Of a stretch of 64,000 nucleotides of DNA, positions 17,508-25,476 are shown piece after piece. How positions within the stretch are numbered: position 1 is the stretch's first letter; the number at the start of each line of letters is the position of its first letter. The notes under the pieces are model-generated. The model did no database searches, was not told the origin of the DNA, and worked only from the letters and a program-made list of their open reading frames with translations. Origin of the DNA: Frondihabitans australicus (GTDB lineage Bacteria; Actinomycetota; Actinomycetes; Actinomycetales; Microbacteriaceae). The DNA lies in NCBI RefSeq assembly GCF_003634555.1, contig NZ_RBKS01000001.1:3596001-3660000 (forward strand), read 5' to 3'. A program made the translations under genes and the position numbers.

Positions 17508-18245
17508 CTACGCGGTTCCGCCGTTGACGTGCAGGTTCTGGCCGTTCAACCAGCGGGCACGACCGGCGAGCAGGGAGACGACTTCGGCGATGTCGGAGGG
17601 TTGTCCGAGACGTTCGAGCGGGGAGTCTTTGGCGAGATCCGTGAGGGCGGGTCCGTCTTTCCCTTCCAGGAGCTGTGGCGTTGCGACGCTGCCCGGGGAG
17701 ACGGAATTGACGGTGATGTTTCGGCCTCGCGCCTCACGGGCCAACGTCATCGACAACGCCTCGACGGCTGCGTGTGACGCGGTGGTGATGCTTCGGCCGG
17801 CGGGCGTCAGTCGAACGTCTGCGGAGGCCATGTTGACGATGGCGCCGCCGTCGCGGACGAGTTGCAGTGCCAGCTGGTTCACCGTCAGCGTGCCGAGGAT
17901 GTTCGCCTTGAGGATCTGATCGGCGGCTCGAAGGTCCAAGTGGCTGAGGAGTCCTTCGAAGGTCCGCGACGCCGTGTGGACGACGACGTCGACACCGCCG
18001 TACTCGGCGAGGACCATGTCGAACACGTAGCGCATGTTTGCCTCGTCGGTGATGTCGCCGGCGACGGCGATGGCTTCACCGCCGTCGTCGATGATCTGGT
18101 CGACGATGTCGCGAGCTTTCTCGGCGTGGGTGAAGTAGTGCACGGCGACACACATGCCGTCGGCGGCGAGACGCCTGCTGATCGTTCCTCCCAGGGTCCC
18201 GGAACCGCCGGTGACGAGTGCGATGCGGCTGGTCGTCGTCTTCAT
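17508..18245 (-). CDS. SDR-fold protein lacking the catalytic Tyr and Lys
   Basis: A 245-residue Rossmann-fold protein that aligns with short-chain dehydrogenases along its length: TGGSGTLGG at the dinucleotide site (about 12-20), NMAS near Ser141, and the C-terminal WLNGQNLHVNGG. The active-site YxxxK is replaced, because the segment reads RSITTASHAAVEAL with Thr154 and His158 at the Tyr and Lys positions. The usual NNAG motif is VHTAS. It therefore probably is not an ordinary NAD(P)H-dependent oxidoreductase and may be a binding or regulatory protein, as known for divergent SDRs. An AGGAGA site precedes the ATG. It sits just downstream of a quinone reductase gene. Confidence 0.85.
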   Translation of the reverse strand: MKTTTSRIALVTGGSGTLGGTISRRLAADGMCVAVHYFTHAEKARDIVDQIIDDGGEAIAVAGDITDEANMRYVFDMVLAEYGGVDVVVHTASRTFEGLLSHLDLRAADQILKANILGTLTVNQLALQLVRDGGAIVNMASADVRLTPAGRSITTASHAAVEALSMTLAREARGRNITVNSVSPGSVATPQLLEGKDGPALTDLAKDSPLERLGQPSDIAEVVSLLAGRARWLNGQNLHVNGGTA

Positions 18246-18292
18246 GTCGAAATCTCCTGGCGCGTGTGACGGCCGATAGCAGGTGTCGTACG

Positions 18293-18823
18293 TCATCGGC
18301 GTCCCGCACCGACACCATCGATGTAGGTGCCGACGTGGTTTCTCAGACCCGAACCGTCTTCCAGGACGTTGTCGACGACGATCGGGGTCTCCCACGTCAT
18401 GCCGAGTCGCAGCGCTGTCGCTTTCAAGGGCACGAGGAACTGGTCGATGGTGAAGTACTGGGGCCGGCCCGGTTCGTATTCGCGGGCGTCTTCCGAGGTG
18501 GAGACGGCCACTTGCAGGGACTTGCCGCGGAGGAAACCGGGACCGCCGTCGTCGCCATACGCCCAGCCCCGTTCAAGGACGCGGTCCATCCAGTCTTTCA
18601 GCAGCCCGGGGACGGAGTACCAGTGCAATGGGAACTGCAGAACGATGTGGGTGTGTTCCAGGAGGAGCCGCTGTTCGAGTTTCGCGTCGATGATGTGGTC
18701 GGGGTATTCGGCGTAGAGGTCGTGCAGGGTGACGTCCCCCTTCTCGAGGAGTGGTTCCGCGAGCGATGCGTTGATCCTGGCCGCCTCTTTGTTCGGGTGG
18801 GCGAGGATGATGAGTGTCGACAT
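18293..18823 (-). CDS. NAD(P)H dehydrogenase (quinone), flavodoxin-fold
   Basis: A 176-residue FMN-type quinone reductase of the YwrO/KefF-like group. It begins STLIILAHPNKEAARIN (phosphate-binding part of the flavodoxin fold) and continues with IVLQFPLHWYSVPGLLKDW, the typical family block, then ERGWAYGDDG. It probably performs two-electron reduction of quinones in the cytoplasm, preventing redox cycling. GGGAG lies before the ATG. It is separated by 13 bases from the lipoprotein gene upstream and 47 bases from the SDR-fold gene downstream, all on the minus strand, which suggests one operon. Confidence 0.87.
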   Translation of the reverse strand: MSTLIILAHPNKEAARINASLAEPLLEKGDVTLHDLYAEYPDHIIDAKLEQRLLLEHTHIVLQFPLHWYSVPGLLKDWMDRVLERGWAYGDDGGPGFLRGKSLQVAVSTSEDAREYEPGRPQYFTIDQFLVPLKATALRLGMTWETPIVVDNVLEDGSGLRNHVGTYIDGVGAGRR

Positions 18824-18836
18824 GCCTGCTCCCGAG

Positions 18837-19388
18837 TCAGTTCGTGGGCGTCGGTTGCGGGGTCGACTCGAACAGCGGCGATGACGTGTCGCCGGGGTCC
18901 GCAGGATTCGTACCGGCCGGTGTCGGCAGCAGAGTCTTGTATTCGTTGAGCGCACCGGTCAGGATCGGGATCCGAAGCATCTTGCCGGTGCTGGCATCCG
19001 ACTGCACGAAAACACGGATGAGGGCACCGGGTTCGACGTGCAGGTCCGAGAGGATCATCTGCTCGTCACCGGGTTTGGTGCCCCGGAACAGCATCGACGT
19101 CGGTGCCATGGAGAGGGTTTGAGTGACCCGTCCGTCCGTCGTGTCGTACTGGAAGCGAACGTCGGCGGGGGACGCACCGGTGTTCAGCAACGTCATGCTC
19201 AGACTGCCCGTCTTCCCGTCATTGCTGATGAGAACGGCGTTGCGGACCTCGATCGAGCCGATGTCCGCATTCGTCCCATCGGTGACGTCTTTGATGTACT
19301 GCGTCTCCGTAGGGATGACGAAGTTGCAGCCGGTGAGGCCCGTCGCGGCCCCCACGGCGATGGCTGCGATGGTGACGAGTCGTTTCAT
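18837..19388 (-). CDS. Secreted lipoprotein of unknown function
   Basis: A 183-residue protein with a clear lipoprotein signal: MKR start, hydrophobic stretch, and lipobox LTGC with the modified Cys at about residue 21. The mature part is beta-rich (SIEVRNAVLIS, GSLSMTLLNTG) and ends in a Pro/Thr-rich tail. The fold resembles small immunoglobulin-like or PCu(A)C-type domains seen in actinobacterial lipoproteins, but I see no Met/His copper site, so I leave the function open. It is first in a probable operon with the quinone reductase and SDR-fold genes and is divergent from formate dehydrogenase. Confidence 0.75.
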   Translation of the reverse strand: MKRLVTIAAIAVGAATGLTGCNFVIPTETQYIKDVTDGTNADIGSIEVRNAVLISNDGKTGSLSMTLLNTGASPADVRFQYDTTDGRVTQTLSMAPTSMLFRGTKPGDEQMILSDLHVEPGALIRVFVQSDASTGKMLRIPILTGALNEYKTLLPTPAGTNPADPGDTSSPLFESTPQPTPTN

Positions 19389-19450
19389 GCGAAAGCCTCC
19401 GTTCTCTGGGTTCCTCCGATCTTGAAAGACGTGCCGTAGGTGCCGAGTCA

Positions 19451-19462
19451 GTCATTTGACGG
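19451..19462 (-). promoter_or_regulatory. GAGTCA-type motif, site 3 (degenerate)
   Basis: Minus-strand reading CCGTCAAATGAC keeps the palindromic core GTCAAATGAC but not the first two bases. A plus-strand GAGTCA lies immediately beside it (19445-19450). It is about 65 bases upstream of the lipoprotein gene. Confidence 0.3.
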
Positions 19463-19496
19463 CATCCGGTGCCGACGACTCCATCTCCGCCATTCC

Positions 19497-19508
19497 GAGT
19501 CATCTGAC
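19497..19508 (+). promoter_or_regulatory. GAGTCA-type motif, site 4
   Basis: Plus-strand GAGTCATCTGAC, about 108 bases upstream of the formate dehydrogenase start and in the same orientation as that gene. Confidence 0.4.
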
Positions 19509-19615
19509 GCATTCGGTTGGCGCCAGGTGACCGGCAGGGTGGCATCGGGCGAACCGGGGACCGAACCGTCGGCAATCCGGTGCGATTCCGCGGCCCCGAA
19601 CGGAAGGCAAACGTC

Positions 19616-20803
19616 ATGGCGAAAGTGCTCTGCGTCCTCTACCCGGACCCCGTGACGGGGTACCCGCCGCAGTACGCACGCGACAGCATCCCGAAGCTGA
19701 CCGAGTACCCGGGCGGGATGTCCTTGCCGACGCCGTCGACCATCGACTTCACCCCGGGGGAGCTGCTCGGCTGCGTCAGCGGGGAATTGGGGTTGAGGAA
19801 GTTCCTGGAGTCTCAGGGGCACGAGTTCATCGTCACATCCGACAAGGACGGCGCAGACTCGGAATTCGACCGGCACCTGCCCACGGCAGACATCGTCATC
19901 TCGCAACCGTTCTGGCCGGCCTACCTGTCGGCGGACCGCATCGCCAAGGCTCCCAACCTCAAGCTCGCCATCACCGCAGGAATCGGTTCTGATCACGTTG
20001 ACTTGGACGCGGCGATTGCCCGGGGCATCACCGTGGCTGAAGAGACGTACAGCAACAGCATCAGCGTGTCCGAGCACGCGGTCATGCAGATCCTCGCACT
20101 GGTGCGCAACTACTTGCCGGCACACGAGTGGGTCGTCAACGGCGGGTGGAACATCGCCGACAGTGTCGAACGCTCCTACGATCTCGAAGGGATGGACTGC
20201 GGTGTCATCGCGGCCGGGCGGATCGGGCTTGCCGTTCTGCGCCGACTGAAGCCCTTCGGCGTCAAGCTGCACTACTTCGAACGTCGGCGCCTCGCGCCCG
20301 AGATCGAAGAGGAGCTGGGGCTGATGTATCACTCCGACGTCGAATCGATGCTGGAGATGATCGACGTTCTGTCCATTCACGCGCCGCTGCAACCGGAGAC
20401 GTACCACCTCTTCGACGACGCGATGATCGGGAAGATGCGCCGCGGGTCGTACATCGTGAACACGGCGCGGGCCGAAATCATGGAGCGCGACGCCGTCGTT
20501 CGCGCTCTTCGGTCCGGTCAGCTCGCGGGTTACGCCGGCGACGTCTGGTATCCGCAACCGCCCGCGGTCGACCACCCGTGGAGGACGATGCCCCATGAGG
20601 GGATGACGCCTCACATGTCGGGGTCATCCCTCTCGGCGCAGGCACGTTACGCGGCCGGCACGCGGGAGATCCTCGAAGACTGGTTCGCGGGGACCCCGAT
20701 TCGGGAGGAGTACCTCATCGTCGACGGAGGCAAGCTCGCCGGAGCCGGAGCCGTGGCGTACACGACCGGCGGGGCGTCAAGCCCTGGCAGCAGTGGCTCC
20801 TGA
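19616..20803 (+). CDS. fdh: NAD-dependent formate dehydrogenase
   Basis: A 395-residue metal-free D-2-hydroxyacid dehydrogenase-type enzyme that oxidises formate to CO2 with NAD+. The match to classical bacterial formate dehydrogenases is strong: QPFWPAYL, AGIGSDHVDL, SVSEHAVMQILALVRNY, the nucleotide-binding GVIAAGRIGLAVLRRLKPFG, catalytic Arg in NTARAEI, and catalytic His in TPHMSGSSLSAQARYAAG. The C-terminus EEYLIVDGGKLAG is also typical. AAGG precedes the ATG. It could finish the degradation of oxalate begun by oxalate decarboxylase (at 39,625-40,839), yielding NADH. The MFS gene starts inside its last codons. Confidence 0.96.
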   Translation: MAKVLCVLYPDPVTGYPPQYARDSIPKLTEYPGGMSLPTPSTIDFTPGELLGCVSGELGLRKFLESQGHEFIVTSDKDGADSEFDRHLPTADIVISQPFWPAYLSADRIAKAPNLKLAITAGIGSDHVDLDAAIARGITVAEETYSNSISVSEHAVMQILALVRNYLPAHEWVVNGGWNIADSVERSYDLEGMDCGVIAAGRIGLAVLRRLKPFGVKLHYFERRRLAPEIEEELGLMYHSDVESMLEMIDVLSIHAPLQPETYHLFDDAMIGKMRRGSYIVNTARAEIMERDAVVRALRSGQLAGYAGDVWYPQPPAVDHPWRTMPHEGMTPHMSGSSLSAQARYAAGTREILEDWFAGTPIREEYLIVDGGKLAGAGAVAYTTGGASSPGSSGS

Positions 20804-22052
20804 CCCGGAAAGGAGCCACGCGGGGACGGTTGCGGGCATCTCGTTCGCCGCCTTCGCCGTCCCCAACTTCCGGAAGTTCGCCATCGGCCAGGCCGTCAGC
20901 CTGATCGGGACGTGGACGGAAACCGTTGCCCTTGCCCTGCTCGTCCTGCACCTGACCAACTCCGGGTTTCTCCTCGGTCTCGTCACCGCCGCCCGGTACG
21001 TGCCGGTCCTGCTTTTGACCCCGTATGCCGGGCTCATTGTGGACCGGTCCTCGAAGCGTCGCGTCCTGCTGGTCACGCAGACGGGCCTGGCCGGACTGTC
21101 GGTCGTCATGGGCACATTGGCTTTCGCCGGCCGGGCGAACCTCCCCGCGGTGTTCACTATTGCGGTCGCTTTCGGCTGCCTGTCAGCTCTCGATAATCCG
21201 GCCCGGCAGGCTTTCATCCCCGAGATCGTCGGCCGCGACCTGATTCGCAATGCGGTGACCATCAACAGCACCTTCGTCAATGTCGGCCGGGCTCTCGGAC
21301 CGCTGCTCGCCGCAGTTCTCGTGGCAACAGCCGGTATCGGCTGGTGCTTCTACATCAACGCGGCAAGTTTCGGAGCGGTCATCATCGCCCTCACACTTCT
21401 CGACCGTGCTCAGCTCGCCCCGACCGTCCCGGTGCCACGAACGAGGGGGCAGTTCACCGCGGGAGTTCGTTACGCACTCACCGTGCCGACGATCATCGGA
21501 CCTGTCCTGATGATGGCGTTCATCGGCACGTTCACGTATGAGTTCGAGGTGAGCCTCCTCCTGCTGGCCCGAACCCTCGACGGCGCCTCGCCGTTGGCGT
21601 ACAGCTGGCTGATCGGAGCGTTCGGAGCCGGATCCGTTGCGGGAGGCTTGTACTGCATGCGCCGCCCGCAGACCGGAGTCGCGCGCCTCATCCGCGCCTG
21701 CGTCTTGTACGCCGCAGGCCTGGCCGCGGTCGCTGTTGCCCCGGTCCTGTGGTTGGCCGTCGGACTGATGTTCGTCGTCGGTCTTGCCAGCATCACGTTC
21801 CTCACCACCGGGAACAGCACCATTCAGCTGGCCGCTCGACCGGAGATGAGAGGTCGTGTCACTGCGCTGTGGTCGACGGCGTTCCTCGGAACAACCCCAA
21901 TCGGTGCGAGCATCATCGGTGCCGTCGGCGGTGTCAGCCCGCGGCTCGCAGTCGGCCTCGGTGCGGCAGCCTGCGTGGCGGCTCTAGGTGTCGGCGTCAC
22001 CGTTTCGCGGTCATCGACTCGAGCGACGCCCGGGACGACACCACCAGAATGA
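20793..22052 (+). CDS. MFS exporter
   Basis: A 419-residue membrane protein of the major facilitator family (enterobactin-exporter-like/tetracycline-exporter-like branch) with about twelve helices. Family blocks are PNFRKFAIGQAVSLIGTW at the N-terminus, the loop DRSSKRRVLLVT, the motif DNPARQAFIPEIVG, and NVGRALGPLLAA. The GTG start overlaps the end of formate dehydrogenase by 11 bases, so expression is probably coupled. A formate, oxalate or drug exporter role is only inference. The 3' end overlaps the convergent YoaK-type gene by 56 bases. Confidence 0.85.
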   Translation: MAPDPERSHAGTVAGISFAAFAVPNFRKFAIGQAVSLIGTWTETVALALLVLHLTNSGFLLGLVTAARYVPVLLLTPYAGLIVDRSSKRRVLLVTQTGLAGLSVVMGTLAFAGRANLPAVFTIAVAFGCLSALDNPARQAFIPEIVGRDLIRNAVTINSTFVNVGRALGPLLAAVLVATAGIGWCFYINAASFGAVIIALTLLDRAQLAPTVPVPRTRGQFTAGVRYALTVPTIIGPVLMMAFIGTFTYEFEVSLLLLARTLDGASPLAYSWLIGAFGAGSVAGGLYCMRRPQTGVARLIRACVLYAAGLAAVAVAPVLWLAVGLMFVVGLASITFLTTGNSTIQLAARPEMRGRVTALWSTAFLGTTPIGASIIGAVGGVSPRLAVGLGAAACVAALGVGVTVSRSSTRATPGTTPPE

Positions 22053-22734
22053 CGGCCGCTGCGACGAGCACGAACGGCAGCACCGGCGCAATGACAGGAA
22101 CGGATGAGGACAGCGCCGTTCCGGCGAATGCGCCGGCGGAGAGCGACAGCACGATCACCACCTGGATGGCTTTCGACCCTCGTTTCCGGTCGGCGAGCTC
22201 CTCCATGACGCTGGTCAACGTTCCCGTGACGAACGTCGTCGTCAGCCCCGCCGCCCCGGAGATCTTCTTCGCCAGGACCGTCTGAAGTCCGAGCGCCGCT
22301 GCGGAACAGCCGATGAACGCGCACTGAAGCGGCAGCGTCGTGTGTCCCTCCCACACCAACCACTCGGCCACGATCACGAGTTGCAGGCCCGCTGCAACCA
22401 CGGCGACCCCTAACAGCCGAAGGGTCGCCAAAGACGAATCCGCGTTCGCGGTTGGTCGTATCACCCAGAAACCCACAAAGCTCGACCCGGCGAAGCAGAC
22501 CACAGCGGTCACCGCGCCCGCCAACGTCGACAGCCAGTCCGGCCGGGAGAACAGTCCCGCGAGGACGAGATTCCCTGTCATGTTCGCGGTAAAAATCCCG
22601 CCCAGGAGAAGGAACGCGAACGCGTCCGTGGCGCCGGATGCGAGAGCAAGAAGAACCAACGCCAAGTGCACCCTCGCCCGCGGCGTCGCCTCGCTGGTCA
22701 TTGCCGGCCCGGGTGAAGTGTTCGCTGATGTCAT
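21997..22734 (-). CDS. DUF1275 (YoaK-type) membrane protein
   Basis: A 245-residue integral membrane protein with about six hydrophobic segments. The DUF1275 signature is present in the first helices: SGATDAFAFLLLGGIFTANM then TGNLVLAG. Later comes QTVLAKKISGAAGLTTTFVTG, also characteristic. The function of the family is unknown. I took the ATG at 22734; one at 22701 is possible. The gene is convergent with the MFS exporter and overlaps it by 56 bases at the 3' ends. Confidence 0.82.
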   Translation of the reverse strand: MTSANTSPGPAMTSEATPRARVHLALVLLALASGATDAFAFLLLGGIFTANMTGNLVLAGLFSRPDWLSTLAGAVTAVVCFAGSSFVGFWVIRPTANADSSLATLRLLGVAVVAAGLQLVIVAEWLVWEGHTTLPLQCAFIGCSAAALGLQTVLAKKISGAAGLTTTFVTGTLTSVMEELADRKRGSKAIQVVIVLSLSAGAFAGTALSSSVPVIAPVLPFVLVAAAVILVVSSRASLESMTAKR

Positions 22735-22856
22735 GGACCAAGGGTGGGGCGCCCTCCCTCCGCACGACAGAGTCGTTTGGCCTCCATGTTCATCCACCGG
22801 TGCGTTCATTCCGGTCGCGAACCGGATGCCGACCGCCGAAGAGACTCGACAGCCTG

Positions 22857-23231
22857 TCAAAGGTGAGCGCCGACTGCGAGGCCTGCGGAAGCCCCGATCA
22901 AGCACGTCACGAGCACGCCCCACACGGTCGCCGCTGCGAGAAACCAGCGGCCCTGCCGGGCCAGGGACAACGCTTCAACGCTTGCGGTGCTGAACGTGGT
23001 GTAGCCGCCGAGCGCGCCCGTTCCCAGCACCATGACCCACTGCGCCGATCCGGGAGCCGCGAACGGGAACGTCGTCACGACACCAAGAAGAAAGGAACCT
23101 GTGGCATTGATCACCGCCGTCGGCCACGGCCACACGTGAGGGCTCTTCGAAGCCCACCTGCCGACGGCGTACCGGACCAAGGCGCCACCGCCTCCAGCCG
23201 CGCAGGTCAAGATGAAAACCGTCACGTTCAC
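22857..23231 (-). CDS. crcB: Fluoride exporter FluC/CrcB, second subunit
   Basis: A 124-residue four-helix membrane protein of the Fluc family. Motifs are GGGGALVRYAVGRW in helix 1, the conserved NATGSFLLGVV in helix 2, and GALGGYTTFSTASVE in helix 3, which carries the Phe and polar residues lining the fluoride pore. The GTG start overlaps the preceding fluC gene by four bases. Such paired genes encode two subunits of opposite membrane topology that form a heterodimeric fluoride channel. Confidence 0.92.
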   Translation of the reverse strand: MNVTVFILTCAAGGGGALVRYAVGRWASKSPHVWPWPTAVINATGSFLLGVVTTFPFAAPGSAQWVMVLGTGALGGYTTFSTASVEALSLARQGRWFLAAATVWGVLVTCLIGASAGLAVGAHL

Positions 23232-23659
23232 GAAGCGACCCCCTCGGGAACAGACGCCGGCTCCGGTGCGGGCTTGATGCGCGGCGAGAACAGACGATGC
23301 CCGGCCCACGCGGCCAGAACACCCGCCGAAACCAAAGCGAACGACACGGCGATCGCGAGCACGAAAGCGCCACGGCTGAACAGGATCGTTCCGGCCAGCG
23401 CCATCGTGCTGTACGACGTGAACCCGCCCAGGACGCCGACTCCGATGCCGACGTTCAACACGTCCTTCATCCCCCGGCCGACGCCGGCCCGTGACGCAAC
23501 AGCCGACACCGCACCCAGGACGAACGCGCCGACGACATTGATCGCGACCAAGCCGACCGGGAAACCATCTCGTCCTGGCGCAAGCATCTCGCCAGCCGCA
23601 CGAGCCCCGGTACCGACAAAGCCGCCGACCACCACGAGAAACACCCTGAATACCGTCAT
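23228..23659 (-). CDS. crcB: Fluoride exporter FluC/CrcB, first subunit
   Basis: A four-helix Fluc-family protein of about 143 residues. The conserved blocks are GGFVGTGARAAGEML, NVVGAFVLGAV and GVLGGFTSYSTMALAG. It pairs with the downstream subunit to form a fluoride channel. The start is uncertain: the ATG used here gives a normal N-terminus, a TTG at 23680 has GGAGG four bases upstream, and a GTG lies at 23701. I looked for a fluoride riboswitch in front of it and could not match the consensus. Confidence 0.88.
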   Translation of the reverse strand: MTVFRVFLVVVGGFVGTGARAAGEMLAPGRDGFPVGLVAINVVGAFVLGAVSAVASRAGVGRGMKDVLNVGIGVGVLGGFTSYSTMALAGTILFSRGAFVLAIAVSFALVSAGVLAAWAGHRLFSPRIKPAPEPASVPEGVAS

Positions 23660-23696
23660 GGCCACACTGTCGCGGATCAATTGACCTCCGAGAACA

Positions 23697-23709
23697 GTCA
23701 CTTGACCTC
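23697..23709 (-). promoter_or_regulatory. GAGTCA-type motif, site 5 (one extra base)
   Basis: Minus-strand reading GAGGTCAAGTGAC contains the GTCAAGTGAC core with an extra G after GAG. It is about 40 bases upstream of the first fluC ATG used here, and it would overlap the alternative GTG start. Confidence 0.3.
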
Positions 23710-23710
23710 A

Positions 23711-23735
23711 CCTGTCGGCCGGGCTCCCGGACAGG
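23711..23735. other. Inverted repeat in the fluC/PrsW divergent gap
   Basis: Arms CCTGTC and GACAGG pair around an inner CGGG/CCCG. It lies about 50 bases upstream of the first fluC subunit and 90 before the PrsW-like gene. It could be an operator or leader hairpin. It does not resemble the fluoride riboswitch pseudoknot. Confidence 0.35.
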
Positions 23736-23827
23736 TCCGCGCGAAAGCGAGTCAGCCTACTCATTCGCCAAACGTCGACACCTTCAAGGATTGAAGCCCA
23801 CCGGCCATCACACACAAGGAGGACGAC

Positions 23828-24790
23828 ATGGCGACGGAACTCGCGGCCGCCGAACAGAAACTGCACCCCCATCGCCATCACCGTCACGGCTGGTGGTGGA
23901 AGACCCTCATCGCCGGGTTCATCCTCTGGGCGATCACCATCGTCGTGACCGCAGTCACCCGAAACGTCAACCTCATCCCGACGTTGATCCTCCTCGGCAG
24001 CTTCCTCGTTCCCTTCGCCGTCGTCCTATTCGCTGTAGAACGCGTGAAAGGCTCCGTCAGCACCCTGCAGCTGGTCCTCGCATTCTTCGTCGGCGGGATC
24101 TGCGGCGTCCTCGGCGCATCACTGCTCGAATCGAATCTGCACCAGTCCGTGTGGATGTTCGTCGTCGTCGGCTTCATCGAAGAGTTCGTCAAAGGCGCCA
24201 TCGTCGTCATCGTCGGCTGGCGAGTCGTCCCCAAAACCGCCACTCAGGGAGCGCTGCTCGGCGCCACCATCGGGGCCGGGTTCGCCGCCTTCGAATCCGC
24301 CGGCTACGCGTTCAACGCCGCCATCACATCGCAGGGCATCGACCTCGTCTCTCTTCTCCACACCGAAGTCCTGCGGGCCATCCTGTCGCCGGTCGGACAC
24401 GTGCTGTGGACGGGACTGCTCGGAGCCGTCGTCTTCGGCCTCGCCAAGCAGCGCCCCCGATTCCGGTGGTCTTTCCTGATCCTCGCCGCCTACGCCACCA
24501 TCGCCCTCCTGCACGCCCTCTGGGACTCGACATCGGAACTCGCCTCCTACCTGGCGTTGTTCCTCACCGGGAACGCCACCGCCGTCCTCGAGCACGGCTT
24601 CCTGCCGCAAGGCACAGCAGACGCCGTCAACACCCTCGCCACCGTCTTCTACATCATCGGTCTCGCCGTCGACGCCATCATCGGCGTCCTCATCCTCATC
24701 CTCGTGCTCCGGCACTACCGCCGCGCCGAACGGCTCCACGCCGCCGAAGCGACGTGGGACGACCCCGACACGGCGTGGTGGACCCACTAA
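23828..24790 (+). CDS. PrsW-family intramembrane metalloprotease
   Basis: A 320-residue membrane protein with about eight helices after a His-rich cytoplasmic N-terminus (HPHRHHRHG). The PrsW signature is present: FIEEFVKGAIVVIVGW (glutamate pair), AGFAAFESAGYAF and a C-terminal LLHALWDSTSE with the predicted metal-binding His. PrsW-type proteases cut anti-sigma factors in other bacteria; no anti-sigma gene is seen here. The ribosome binding site AAGGAGG is perfect. It heads a run of short genes on the plus strand. Confidence 0.9.
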   Translation: MATELAAAEQKLHPHRHHRHGWWWKTLIAGFILWAITIVVTAVTRNVNLIPTLILLGSFLVPFAVVLFAVERVKGSVSTLQLVLAFFVGGICGVLGASLLESNLHQSVWMFVVVGFIEEFVKGAIVVIVGWRVVPKTATQGALLGATIGAGFAAFESAGYAFNAAITSQGIDLVSLLHTEVLRAILSPVGHVLWTGLLGAVVFGLAKQRPRFRWSFLILAAYATIALLHALWDSTSELASYLALFLTGNATAVLEHGFLPQGTADAVNTLATVFYIIGLAVDAIIGVLILILVLRHYRRAERLHAAEATWDDPDTAWWTH

Positions 24791-24814
24791 CGCCAATCGA
24801 ATGGGACAGGAAAC

Positions 24815-24955
24815 ATGAATCGCGACATCCTGCACGACGCCCCCGGGCACCGCATCCGCCCCGACGACCTCGAGCTACCGCCTACGGAACCCGTGGTCAT
24901 CGAGTTCACCCGAACCAACTTCGACACGTTCACCTCCCCGGACGCCGGCCTGTGA
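24815..24955 (+). CDS. Small hypothetical protein, 46 aa
   Basis: A short frame beginning MNRDILHDAPGH with AGGAAAC before the ATG, strong third-position GC, and a stop that overlaps the GTG of the next frame by four bases. The protein is acidic and soluble, with no known motif. Its placement between PrsW and the DUF1003 frame in tight spacing supports its reality. Confidence 0.55.
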   Translation: MNRDILHDAPGHRIRPDDLELPPTEPVVIEFTRTNFDTFTSPDAGL

Positions 24956-25467
24956 GCGGCCGCGGGCAGGCCGCGAACGCATCCCGCTCAGGGCGGATGC
25001 CTCGCCTTCACAGCGCCCGCATCGTCCACGCGAAGAACTGGCACCAACGCGCCCAAGAACGGTTGAAACCAGGCGACCGCGCCGCTGACGTTCTCCGCAA
25101 CGCCATGGGCAGTTGACCGTTCGTCGGAGCGTTCATCCTCTTCATGCTGGTATGGGCCGGCGCGAACAGTGTCCGTGGAGCATGGGACCCCTACCCATTC
25201 ATCCTCTTGAACCTGCTCCTCAGCATGCTCGCCGGGCTGCAAGGCGCCATCCTGCTCATCTCCGCCCGCAGGCAAGACGCCATCGCCGCCACCCTCGCGC
25301 AAAGCGACTATGAAACAAACGAAGCGGCAAAAACCGACATCGAACGGCTCCTCGACATGAATCAGCAGCAGCTCCAACTCATCGAGACCCTCTGCGCCGC
25401 CCTCAACGCCACCCAGACCACCAGCCCCTCCGACGAGGCGGCGACGCCGAACCCGTCGGACCTTTGA
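24952..25467 (+). pseudogene. DUF1003 membrane protein interrupted by in-frame TGA
   Basis: A single reading frame encodes a DUF1003 protein of about 171 codons, but the codon at 25114-25116 is TGA. The family has a Trp at this place (MGSW at the start of the first helix); here the sequence reads MGS, stop, PFVGAFILFMLVWAG. After the stop the family motif WDPYPFILLNLLLSMLAGLQ and the C-terminal acidic coiled region continue unbroken. So one base change (TGG to TGA) explains the interruption. Either the gene is a recent pseudogene or the base is a sequencing error; regular readthrough is less likely. The N-terminal fragment is 54 aa. The downstream SDR gene begins ten bases later. Confidence 0.8.
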
Positions 25468-25476
25468 AAGGCAACC

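Noticed and set aside
18831-18842. Another GAGTCA-type site near the quinone reductase start
   Set aside because: Only GAGTCA matches; the second half (GTTCGT) lacks the TGAC or CGAC part and lies in the lipoprotein stop codon.
23660-23800. Possible fluoride riboswitch before the fluC pair
   Set aside because: A hairpin and a GGCGAATGAG stretch are present, but the conserved GATGG and GATGAC segments and the pseudoknot pairing of the fluoride riboswitch could not be found.
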